Shown here: positions 1-5,699 of the stretch, piece after piece
How positions within the stretch are numbered: position 1 is the first letter of the stretch
How the letters are laid out: each line of letters begins with the position of its first letter
Assembly (NCBI GenBank): GCA_900547045.1
Contig: URFB01000083.1
Coordinates: 1 to 5,699 of the forward strand
Source: an uncultured Mollicutes bacterium
GTDB taxonomy: Bacteria; Bacillota_I; Bacilli_A; Acholeplasmatales; Anaeroplasmataceae
Reading direction: 5' to 3'
Length of the DNA: 5,699 nucleotides
The notes under the pieces: model-generated
Seen by the model: only the letters and a program-made list of their open reading frames with translations
Databases searched by the model: none
Told to the model about the DNA's origin: nothing
Program-made: the position numbers and the translations under genes

Positions 1-617
1 ATTTCATCAACTCTATCATTAATTCTTTTATATAATAAATCTCTATCTGATATATTAAGATATACAATATAAGGTTCATAATAAGGTTCATTTTTTTTAT
101 TAAAATGCTCAATTGATTCATTTGATGATTCTTTAATTTCAATTGCCCGTAAAACGCGTTTACGGTTGTTCATATGTATTCTTGCTGTGTCAAATTCTTG
201 ATCAATCTTTAATAAATAATTAAAAGGCTCTTCATTAGAAAAATCCTTAAATCTTTCTTCAAGAGTATCATCACGTTTAGGAGCCTCAAACTCGTAATTA
301 TAAAGAACACTTTTTATATATAAGCCTGTTCCACCACAAATTATCATAGGCTTTTTGCTATTATCAATAATTTGGCGTGCTCTATGTTGGAAGGTCATTA
401 CATCGTATTGCTCACAAGGTTGTAATTCATCAATTAAATAATGCTTAATACCTTGCATTTCTTTTGCAGTTGGCTTAGCACTACCAATATCAAGCTTTTT
501 ATATACCGCTACACTATCACCAGAAATAATTTCAGCATTTAACCTTTTAGCAAGCTCAATTGATATTTTTGTTTTCCCTACCGCCGTAGGTCCTACAATT
601 GCTATTACGCGTTTCAT
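1..617 (-). CDS. miaA: tRNA dimethylallyltransferase MiaA (partial, C-terminus beyond window)
   Basis: MiaA transfers a dimethylallyl group from DMAPP to N6 of adenosine 37 in tRNAs reading UNN codons, giving i6A (then ms2i6A through MiaB), a cytoplasmic step that stabilises codon pairing. Visible are 205 codons; the family is usually about 300 residues, so about one third is missing. Seen in order: P-loop GPTAVGKT (9-16), the catalytic-region SGDS with Asp34-Ser35, VYKKLDIGSAKP (38-49), GGTGLYIKS (95-103) and NNRKRVLRAIEI (150-161), all at the usual family positions. Where many homologues have DSMQVY this one has DSVAVY; E. coli-type enzymes also vary here, so this is not read as a defect. 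The start is ATG 615-617, which shares one base with the mutL stop; an in-frame TAA five codons upstream rules out a longer form. An 11-bp repeat (68-91) and an A8 run (91-98) lie in its second half without breaking the frame. Identification is firm. Confidence 0.96.
   Translation of the reverse strand, partial: MKRVIAIVGPTAVGKTKISIELAKRLNAEIISGDSVAVYKKLDIGSAKPTAKEMQGIKHYLIDELQPCEQYDVMTFQHRARQIIDNSKKPMIICGGTGLYIKSVLYNYEFEAPKRDDTLEERFKDFSNEEPFNYLLKIDQEFDTARIHMNNRKRVLRAIEIKESSNESIEHFNKKNEPYYEPYIVYLNISDRDLLYKRINDRVDE
68..91. repeat. 12-bp tandem duplication inside miaA
   Basis: ATAAGGTTCAT occurs at 69-79 and again at 81-91, a 12-base period with 11 of 12 bases identical between 68-79 and 80-91. 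The period is four codons, so the miaA frame is kept and the protein reads NEPY-YEPY (residues 176-183). It is most simply a slippage or microduplication product in a variable surface region between the NNRKR helix and the following strand. Confidence 0.8.
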
Positions 618-2449
618 TACATCACCCTCTTAAACATTTTTTCTAATTCAAGAGTTGTAATCTTGATAATAGTTGGTCTACCATGTGGGCAGGTATATGG
701 ATTCTTACATTTTCTTAAATTTTCAAGTAAAGTATCTATTTCTTCCTTTTTTATCGCATGATTAGCTTTAATTGAGGCCTTACAAGCAATCTCGGCTGCT
801 AATCTATCACGATATTTTTCAATTGTAAATTGCTTATCACGATAGGCATTATATAAAATATTACGAAGGAAATCCTCACAATCATCAACATGAAGCCACA
901 TTGGATATTCCCTTACAAAGAAAGACGTTGGACTTGCTTGCTCAAGTTTAAAACCAAGTTCTTCAAAAGTAATTAGATTTTCCTTAATTGAAATCATTTC
1001 TGAGGCTGTAAATTCAAGATGAAGAGGGATTAGCATAAGTGATGAGGCATTTGTTGGATTTTTTAATACCTCAAGATAATACTCATAATTAATCCTTTCA
1101 GCCGCTGCATGCTGATCCATTAAATACATTCCTTCTTCATTTTGAAAAATTAAATATGTTCCATGAACTGAACCACAATACTCTAAATAAGGAATAATAT
1201 TATCATCTTTTTTTGTTTCTTCTTTAGCCTCAGTTTTCTCTTCAGGCTTGATTTCATCTTTATAGGTATTGGCACTATTTAAAAGCTCATCAAGCTTTGA
1301 AGAAGCCTCTTTTAAATAATCATTTTCTTTAGTAATATCATCTTGATAACTAGAATTATTAATTTGAGGCCTTGAAACCTCTTCTTTAAAAATCACATCA
1401 TTAAATATATTTTGCTTAGCATAGCTTTTAGGAGCATCTTCTATAGGCTTAATATCGGGAATCATTGATGCTGACTTTAAAAGCTCATTTGTTAATTTTT
1501 CAACTACTGAGGCCATTTCTTCTTCATTCGATATCTTAATCTGCATTTTAGTAGGATGTACATTAACATCAATCAAGGTTGGGTCAATAGTAATATTACA
1601 TAAAGCAATCGGATATCTTCCTTCAGGAATATAAGTATGATATCCTTTAATAATAGCTTCAATAATTGGATTTGATTTAACATATCTATCATTAACAATG
1701 GTTGTAATTTCAAGCTTATTAGCTCTTGAAACAACTGATTTACAAATTGATAAATCAATCTTATAGCCATTTCCTTCGTAGTTTTTTCTTAACAAACCCT
1801 TTGCGACCTCAAGCCCATACAATTCACCAAAAATTCGAACCAAATCACCATTACCTAAGGTTTTATAAATTAAACGCTCATTATTTTTTAAAGTAAAGCT
1901 TATATTAGGATTAGCCAAAATATATTTAGATACTAAATAGGTAATACTTCCAAGCTCGGAAGGAAGACTTTTTAAATATTTAAGTCTAGCAGGCACATTA
2001 TAAAAAAGACCTTCTACCTTTATTGTTGTTCCCTTTGACCGAGATGCAGGGGCTATATCCTCTAAGTGACCGCCCTTATAAATAACCTTTGTAGCTTCAG
2101 CACCATCAGATGTTAAAAGGGTGAATGTTGAAACAGAGGCAATGGAAGGAATCGCCTCACCTCTAAAGCCTAAGGTTTGGATTCTAAAAAGGTCATATTC
2201 ATTTTTAATTTTAGATGTAGCATGGCGTGAAAAGCAAAGTTTTGCATCATCACGTGACATTCCACAGCCATCATCTTCAATAATTATTTCCTTTACACCA
2301 CTATCAATTAATGTAATAGATATATTTTTGGCACCTGCATCAATCGCATTTTCAACAAGCTCCTTTACAACTGAGGAAGGTCTTTCAACGACCTCTCCAG
2401 CTGCAATCATATTTGATAATCTTTCATCAAGTTGAACGATTCTTCCCAT
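617..2449 (-). CDS. mutL: DNA mismatch repair endonuclease MutL
   Basis: MutL is the ATP-dependent matchmaker recruited by MutS; endonuclease-type MutL then nicks the newly made strand. The 610-aa length is normal. The N-terminal GHKL ATPase shows IAAGEVVERP (15-24), ELVENAIDAG with Glu30 and Asn34, DDGCGM (59-64), RHATSKI (75-81), GFRGEA (94-99) and the S5-fold HPTK with Lys301. A charged, low-complexity linker spans about 330-417. The C-terminal dimerisation/endonuclease domain has DQHAAAE (445-451) plus Glu456, matching DQHA(X)2E(X)4E, then ACK (555-557) and CPHGRP (587-592), which complete the metal site. This marks it as a nicking MutL, unlike the E. coli protein. A putative beta-clamp contact (470-475, SLMLIP) lacks the usual leading Gln. 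Start ATG has a strong Shine-Dalgarno, and an in-frame TAG seven codons earlier excludes extension. It lies 10 bases after mutS and overlaps miaA by one base. Confidence 0.98.
   Translation of the reverse strand: MGRIVQLDERLSNMIAAGEVVERPSSVVKELVENAIDAGAKNISITLIDSGVKEIIIEDDGCGMSRDDAKLCFSRHATSKIKNEYDLFRIQTLGFRGEAIPSIASVSTFTLLTSDGAEATKVIYKGGHLEDIAPASRSKGTTIKVEGLFYNVPARLKYLKSLPSELGSITYLVSKYILANPNISFTLKNNERLIYKTLGNGDLVRIFGELYGLEVAKGLLRKNYEGNGYKIDLSICKSVVSRANKLEITTIVNDRYVKSNPIIEAIIKGYHTYIPEGRYPIALCNITIDPTLIDVNVHPTKMQIKISNEEEMASVVEKLTNELLKSASMIPDIKPIEDAPKSYAKQNIFNDVIFKEEVSRPQINNSSYQDDITKENDYLKEASSKLDELLNSANTYKDEIKPEEKTEAKEETKKDDNIIPYLEYCGSVHGTYLIFQNEEGMYLMDQHAAAERINYEYYLEVLKNPTNASSLMLIPLHLEFTASEMISIKENLITFEELGFKLEQASPTSFFVREYPMWLHVDDCEDFLRNILYNAYRDKQFTIEKYRDRLAAEIACKASIKANHAIKKEEIDTLLENLRKCKNPYTCPHGRPTIIKITTLELEKMFKRVM
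618..630 (-). promoter_or_regulatory. miaA ribosome binding site inside the mutL 3' end
   Basis: On the minus strand GAGGGTG (623-629) lies five bases before the miaA ATG. It is made from the last codons of mutL (encoding Lys-Arg-Val-Met), and the mutL stop overlaps the miaA start as TAATG. A ribosome ending mutL is therefore positioned to restart on miaA, which is the usual arrangement for translational coupling. The coupling itself is inferred. Confidence 0.8.
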
Positions 2450-2461
2450 TATTTCACCTCT
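2450..2461 (-). promoter_or_regulatory. mutL ribosome binding site overlapping the mutS stop
   Basis: On the minus strand AGAGGTG (2455-2461) sits five bases before the mutL ATG and shares its first two bases with the mutS TAG stop (2460-2462). It is a near-consensus Shine-Dalgarno, the strongest in this operon. Its overlap with the mutS stop codon suggests that mutL translation is coupled to mutS, helping to keep the two partners in proportion. Confidence 0.85.
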
Positions 2462-5036
2462 AATCTAATTTGTTTTTTTCTTTATATAGCCAATCAAGCG
2501 CTTCTCTTGGTGTTAATGAATCAATATCTAAAATTTCAAGAGCATGCTTCAAATTATAAGCTTTTTCTTCCTCTTGATTTTGAGGTTCTTCCTCATAGGC
2601 ATCGAAATTAAATAAATCAAGGTTAACGCCTGATGTAGAATTATTTTCCTCAAGTGTTTCAAGAATCTTTTTAGATCTTTCAATTAAGCTTCTAGGAAGC
2701 CCCGCTAAGGATGCAACATTAATACCATAAGATTTATCAGCACCACCGTCTAAAACCTTATGAAGGAAAACTACGCCACCCTTTGATTCTTTAGCATCAA
2801 CATGAACATTCTTTAAATGCTTTAATGTCTTATCAAGTAAAACAAGCTCATGATAATGAGTTGAAAATAGCATTACACAGCCTATTTTTTCATGAACATA
2901 CTCAATAATAGCTTGAGCAAGAGCCATACCATCATAGGTAGATGTACCTCTTCCAAGCTCATCAAATAAAATTAAGGAATCCTTAGTTGCATTCTTAATG
3001 GCAAAATTAGCCTCTAGCATTTCAACCATAAACGTAGATTGACCACTAATTAAATCATCAGATGCACCAATACGTGTAAATATAGCATCAAAAATCATAA
3101 GCGTTGCACTTTTAGCTGGTACAAAACAGCCTATCTGAGCCATTATTACAATAAGTGCTAGCATACGCATATAGGTTGACTTACCACTCATATTAGGACC
3201 CGTAATTAAAATTGTATTATAAGAATTAATAATTACATCATTTTTAACATACTCATCCTTTAAGAAGGTTTCAATAACCGGATGACGTCCCTCAACAATA
3301 TTAACCTCACGCTTTAAAGACATTTCTGGTCTAACATAATTATATTTAACCGAAACCTCAGCGAAAGCAAGAAGACAATCAATTGTTGAAATTTTATCCG
3401 CAAGTTGTTGTAAGGATTTAGTAAAGCCTTGACATACATCTCTTATTTCAATAAATAAATCATATTCAAGCTTTTGAATTTTTTCATTTGAGCCTACCAC
3501 AATTTGTTCATATTTTTTAAGTTCAGGTGTAATAAAACGCTCAGCATTAGCTAAGGTTTGTTTACGCTCATAATGATCACTGTCAGTTAAATTTTGAAGA
3601 GCACCCTTAGATACCTCAATATAATATCCAAATACACGATTATATCCTACGTGCATAGTTTTAATACCGGTTCTTTCTCTTTCTTGAGCCTCAAATTTTA
3701 AAATCCAATCCTTTGAGGATCCTGAAATTTCTTTAAGTTCATCTAAATCTTTATTATACAAAGGCTTAATCATACCGCCTTCTTTAATTTGAAGAGGTGG
3801 GTCATCAACAAGTGCCTTATCTAAAAGATCATATAGTTTTTCGTGGGTATCAATGCCATTTGCAAATGATATAGCATCATCAGTACCTAGAGCCATAACA
3901 TTCTTCTTAAAATTAGGAATATTAGCTAAACTTCTTCTTAACTGGACTAAATCTTTAGCATTCGCATTTCCAACCGAAATGCGGCCAATAATACGTTCAA
4001 GATCATAAACCGTTTTTAATGATTCTTTAATTTCTTCTTTAGCAACATAATTATTTATTAAAGCCTCAACATAATTATGACGCTTAATAATTTCATTTCG
4101 GTCAATTAAAGGCCTATCAATCCAAGTATGAAGCTTTCGACTTCCCATTGCTGTTTGGCACTTATCAAGTAACCATAAAAGCGATCCACTTTTTTGATTT
4201 TGACGTAGCGTTTCGGTAAGTTCAAGATTACGCTTAGAAAAAGGATCTAGGTGAAGGACCTGATTTGATGAATAAAACTTAATTGGTTGAAGATGATATA
4301 AATTATGTCTTTGTGTTTTAGAAATATAATTAATTAAAATACTGATACAAGGAATATCATCCTTAAACTTCTCTAAATTTAGGCCTTCTATCAAATATTT
4401 ATAATCATCAATAAGGCTTGTATCATCACATCTTGAAATAACAATTTGATAATTATCGTGAAGTGTATTTAATATTTTAAGCTTTAAACTTGAAAGACAA
4501 ATAACCTCTTTCGCATGAAGAGATAAAATTTCATTTGCTAAAGCTTCTTCATCTTCAATAGTAGTCAAATACATTTGTCCTGTTGAAACATCCGCATAAG
4601 CTAAAGTATATCTTGCATCTGTCTCATATATCGCAGCTAAGAAATTATTTTCTTTTTCATTTAAGCCGGCTTCGGTAATTGTACCAGGTGTAATAATTTT
4701 AACAACATCACGTTTAACAAGTCCTTTAGCCTGACTAGGATCTTCAACCTGTTCAACAATCGCCACCTTGTAGCCCTTTGAAATTAGCTTTTCAGCATAG
4801 CCTGAATAAGCATGAAAGGGAATACCGCACATCGGTACTCTTTCCTTATAGCCAGCATCCTTTCCTGTTAAAGCAATTTCAAGTTCTCGTGAGGCTATAT
4901 ACGCATCTTCAAAAAACATTTCATAAAAGTCACCAATACGGAAAAATACTATCGCATCAGGATAGTTTTCCTTGCATTCGATGTACTGTTGCATCATCGG
5001 TGTAAATTCACTTTTATCGACATCTTTCAAATTCAT
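2460..5036 (-). CDS. mutS: DNA mismatch repair protein MutS
   Basis: MutS scans DNA as a dimer, binds mismatches and small loops, and on ATP exchange becomes a sliding clamp that recruits MutL. The 858-aa length is typical of MutS1. The mismatch-binding domain has GDFYEM, with the Phe37-x-Glu39 wedge, MCGIPFHA (69-76) and ITPGT (115-119). Connector, lever and clamp domains follow (about 125-570), with GNANAKDL in the lever. The ATPase carries Walker A GPNMSGKST (613-621), GASDDLISGQSTFMVEM (657-673), Walker B ILFDELGRGTST (689-700) and the STHYHEL loop (725-731). GADKSYGINVA (765-775) lies in the helical dimerisation segment. NLDLF (805-809) fits a beta-clamp motif, and TPREALDWLY (842-851) is the C-terminal helical end. 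The in-frame codon directly before ATG is TAA, so the start is fixed; GGGTG lies six bases upstream. It is the first gene of the operon, behind its own likely promoter. No key residue is missing. MutS2 is excluded because the N-terminal mismatch domain is present. Confidence 0.98.
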   Translation of the reverse strand: MNLKDVDKSEFTPMMQQYIECKENYPDAIVFFRIGDFYEMFFEDAYIASRELEIALTGKDAGYKERVPMCGIPFHAYSGYAEKLISKGYKVAIVEQVEDPSQAKGLVKRDVVKIITPGTITEAGLNEKENNFLAAIYETDARYTLAYADVSTGQMYLTTIEDEEALANEILSLHAKEVICLSSLKLKILNTLHDNYQIVISRCDDTSLIDDYKYLIEGLNLEKFKDDIPCISILINYISKTQRHNLYHLQPIKFYSSNQVLHLDPFSKRNLELTETLRQNQKSGSLLWLLDKCQTAMGSRKLHTWIDRPLIDRNEIIKRHNYVEALINNYVAKEEIKESLKTVYDLERIIGRISVGNANAKDLVQLRRSLANIPNFKKNVMALGTDDAISFANGIDTHEKLYDLLDKALVDDPPLQIKEGGMIKPLYNKDLDELKEISGSSKDWILKFEAQERERTGIKTMHVGYNRVFGYYIEVSKGALQNLTDSDHYERKQTLANAERFITPELKKYEQIVVGSNEKIQKLEYDLFIEIRDVCQGFTKSLQQLADKISTIDCLLAFAEVSVKYNYVRPEMSLKREVNIVEGRHPVIETFLKDEYVKNDVIINSYNTILITGPNMSGKSTYMRMLALIVIMAQIGCFVPAKSATLMIFDAIFTRIGASDDLISGQSTFMVEMLEANFAIKNATKDSLILFDELGRGTSTYDGMALAQAIIEYVHEKIGCVMLFSTHYHELVLLDKTLKHLKNVHVDAKESKGGVVFLHKVLDGGADKSYGINVASLAGLPRSLIERSKKILETLEENNSTSGVNLDLFNFDAYEEEPQNQEEEKAYNLKHALEILDIDSLTPREALDWLYKEKNKLD

Positions 5037-5047
5037 TTAAAACACCC
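5037..5047 (-). promoter_or_regulatory. mutS ribosome binding site
   Basis: GGGTG (5043-5047 on the minus strand) lies six bases before the ATG and can pair with the CACC part of the 16S tail. It is weaker than the mutL site. An in-frame TAA (5037-5039) immediately before the ATG fixes the mutS start here. Confidence 0.6.
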
Positions 5048-5068
5048 ATTTCTTTTTTAATCTCTTCA

Positions 5069-5097
5069 ATTATAACACGATTTTCATTTTGAATAAA
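5069..5097 (-). promoter_or_regulatory. Probable sigma-A promoter of the mutS-mutL-miaA operon (extended -10)
   Basis: On the minus strand a perfect TATAAT (5069-5074) is preceded by TGT (5075-5077), giving the extended form TGnTATAAT. Seventeen bases further upstream is TTTATT (5092-5097), a poor -35, which an extended -10 commonly compensates. Transcription would begin near 5062, leaving an mRNA leader of about 25 bases that contains only the mutS ribosome binding site. The A/T tracts at 5108-5129 fall roughly where an UP element would act. No operator or riboswitch is evident in so short a leader. Confidence 0.7.
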
Positions 5098-5107
5098 TGA
5101 TTAAACC

Positions 5108-5129
5108 TCAAAAAAAATGTTTTTTTTGA
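5108..5129. repeat. A8/T8 palindrome upstream of the mutS promoter
   Basis: TCAAAAAAAA and TTTTTTTTGA form a perfect 10-bp inverted repeat around a TG centre. The stem is almost entirely A-T, so it would make a weak RNA hairpin. It lies between the terminator at 5136-5170 and the -35 of the mutS promoter, at about -46 to -67 from the inferred start. An UP-element-like A-tract or intrinsic DNA bend is the most likely role; function is inferred. Confidence 0.6.
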
Positions 5130-5135
5130 TAAAAA

Positions 5136-5170
5136 GCGAAAAATAAAAGAGTAGTTTTTATACCACTCTT
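5136..5170 (-). terminator. Rho-independent terminator, minus strand
   Basis: On the minus strand AAGAGTGGT (5162-5170) pairs with ACTACTCTT (5147-5155), a 9-bp stem with one G-T wobble and a 6-base loop (5156-5161), followed by TTATTTTT. The other strand has no T-run after the stem, so it acts only on minus-strand transcripts. It isolates the mutS operon from upstream genes. It sits 46 bases after the stop of the degraded dehydrogenase, so it was probably that gene's own terminator and now also ends acetyltransferase transcripts. Confidence 0.85.
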
Positions 5171-5173
5171 CAT

Positions 5174-5197
5174 TAAGTGCAAGTCATATCGCACTTA
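5174..5197. repeat. 7-bp inverted repeat just before the terminator
   Basis: TAAGTGC (5174-5180) and GCACTTA (5191-5197) are perfect complements around a 10-base loop. On the minus strand this hairpin ends three bases before the terminator stem, so the transcript 3' end would fold into two stems in a row. No T-run follows this first stem, so it is not itself a terminator. It may protect the RNA end or be chance. Confidence 0.5.
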
Positions 5198-5215
5198 TCA
5201 TTTAGTTATAAATAA

Positions 5216-5448
5216 TCAAATGTTTTTAAATCCACCATCATCACAACTAACTTCATCCTATATAAAGCATCATCAGAGCATAAAAATTAACTTTCATTGT
5301 ACTTTCAAACGCATTTATTGTTTTCTTCTATAGGTCATATGAAACAATACCTGCATTGCTTAGAAATTGATATACTCAAATTCTTTATACGCTTCGTATA
5401 CCAATCTTTTTTGTCTTCTTTAAAAATCTACAAATAACTATGTACTAT
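5216..5448 (-). pseudogene. Degraded short-chain dehydrogenase/reductase (SDR) fragment
   Basis: No intact frame exists here, but successive minus-strand frames line up in order with the classical SDR fold. VHSYL-stop-IFKEDKK (5407-5445) resembles the strand-3 Asp region. LVYEAYKEFEYINF (5363-5404) matches the helix and strand before the NAG motif. LSNAGIVSYDL (5331-5363) carries the SDR NAG motif. After an in-frame TAG (5328-5330) come KKTINAFESTMKVNFYAL, whose VN lies at the usual distance from NAG. DEVSCDDGGFKNI then TGA (5216-5257) matches the SDR C-terminal DGG end. At least three frameshifts and two internal stops are present. The N-terminal TGxxxGIG nucleotide-binding third is absent, and about 100 residues with the catalytic Ser/Tyr-x-x-x-Lys region are missing between VNFYAL and DEVSC. 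It was therefore an NAD(P)-dependent oxidoreductase of unknown substrate and cannot be functional now. The call rests on reading motifs by eye. Confidence 0.75.
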
Positions 5449-5699
5449 TATACTGGTGATTCATTAAAGAATAAATACATCAAATCGCAATCATAAAAAG
5501 TCTTGCCAATTTTTATATAGCGATAAAATGTACCAGTTTTTTTAAAGCCAAATTTTGTATAAAGAGACTTAGCGCGTTCATTGTCGCTTCTTACAGTTAA
5601 ATGTATACTATCAATATTAATTTTTTTAGCAAATTCAATTGCCTCCTTCATTAACATTGAACCAATACCTTTATGCCAATAATCTTTTCTTACTGATAT
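5448..5699 (-). CDS. GNAT-family N-acetyltransferase (partial, N-terminus beyond window)
   Basis: GNAT enzymes move an acetyl group from acetyl-CoA to an amine on a small molecule, peptide or protein; the substrate cannot be told from this fragment. The 83 visible residues are the C-terminal half of a usual 150-180 aa protein. Numbering from the window edge, SVRKDYWHKGIGSMLM (2-17) is motif A, the acetyl-CoA pyrophosphate loop in the common YWxKGIGS form. HLTVRSDNERAKSLYTKFGF (33-52) is motif B, with the conserved Asn40 and the Tyr47 likely to protonate CoA. GTFYRYIKIGKTFYDCDLMYLFF is the usual final hairpin. The first in-frame ATGs (5649-5657) fall inside motif A, so they are not the real start; the frame stays open to the edge. 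The stop touches the remains of the SDR gene, and no terminator occurs until 5136-5170. It is transcribed separately from mutS. Confidence 0.88.
   Translation of the reverse strand: MSVRKDYWHKGIGSMLMKEAIEFAKKINIDSIHLTVRSDNERAKSLYTKFGFKKTGTFYRYIKIGKTFYDCDLMYLFFNESPV

Noticed and set aside
1573..1770. 65-codon minus-strand open frame within mutL
   Set aside because: It lies wholly inside the strongly supported mutL gene in another frame, lacks its own ribosome binding site, and is a Leu/Ile-rich product expected from AT-rich sequence.
2121..2435. 104-codon plus-strand open frame opposite the mutL N-terminus
   Set aside because: Antisense to the conserved GHKL ATPase; its composition follows from the complementary codons and no family motif is visible.
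4778..5005. 75-codon plus-strand open frame opposite the mutS N-terminus
   Set aside because: Antisense to the conserved mismatch-binding domain, with no recognisable product or ribosome binding site.
5011..5097. Short minus-strand open frame across the mutS promoter (contains NRVIIEEIKKEMG and ends inside mutS)
   Set aside because: It looks protein-like, but the only ATG gives 11 codons without a ribosome binding site, and it coincides with the promoter and leader. It could be a gene remnant, but there is too little to call.
5220..5333. 37-codon plus-strand open frame starting MFLNPPSSQ
   Set aside because: No ribosome binding site; it is antisense to the SDR remnant, which explains the sequence better.
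5386..5400. Perfect palindrome TATACG-CTT-CGTATA, with CTTCGTATA resembling a loxP arm
   Set aside because: It falls in SDR-derived codons (Val-Tyr-Glu-Ala-Tyr), there is no second arm with an 8-bp spacer and no recombinase gene; taken as coincidence.
5447..5475. TATAAT with TTTATT 17 bases upstream at the acetyltransferase stop, possibly a promoter for a small RNA ending at 5136
   Set aside because: The elements are made of acetyltransferase codons and its stop, and the downstream sequence is explained as a decayed SDR gene, so an RNA gene is not needed.
5649..5657. ATG codons as the start of a 69-aa acetyltransferase
   Set aside because: The frame continues upstream to the window edge and contains the YWHKGIGS part of motif A, so these Met codons are internal.

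Overview
The window is AT-rich (roughly one third G+C) and reads like a low-GC Bacillota genome, either a Bacilli/Erysipelotrichia relative or an uncultured Acholeplasma-side lineage; the exact clade cannot be settled from this window. Tryptophans checked in MutS and MutL are encoded by TGG and the intact genes end in TAA or TAG, so nothing requires a recoded UGA. Every gene lies on the minus strand, so biological order runs from high to low coordinates.

At the right edge (5448-5699) is the C-terminal part of a GNAT N-acetyltransferase whose start is outside the window. The roughly 400 bases between it and mutS hold no intact gene but are not empty. 5216-5448 carries the frameshifted, internally deleted remains of a short-chain dehydrogenase/reductase (SDR) gene. 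It is followed by a 7-bp inverted repeat (5174-5197), a rho-independent terminator (5136-5170), an A8/T8 palindrome (5108-5129) and an extended -10 promoter (5069-5097) that very probably drives mutS.

From 5036 down to the left edge runs a compact operon: mutS (858 aa), 10 bases, mutL (610 aa), a one-base stop/start overlap (TAATG), then miaA (first 205 codons, cut by the window edge). The spacing and the placement of each ribosome binding site at the end of the gene before suggest translational coupling. MutS finds mismatches and slides as an ATP-bound clamp. MutL is of the endonuclease type, with its DQHA(X)2E(X)4E metal site intact, and would nick the new strand, as expected in an organism without MutH/Dam-directed repair. 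MiaA prenylates A37 of tRNAs that read UNN codons, so the operon joins replication fidelity to translation fidelity.

No new multi-gene system is visible. The most interesting item is the previously unannotated SDR pseudogene hidden in the intergenic region. Smaller points are the divergent putative beta-clamp motif in MutL, the clamp motif in MutS, and a 12-bp tandem duplication next to an A8 run inside miaA.
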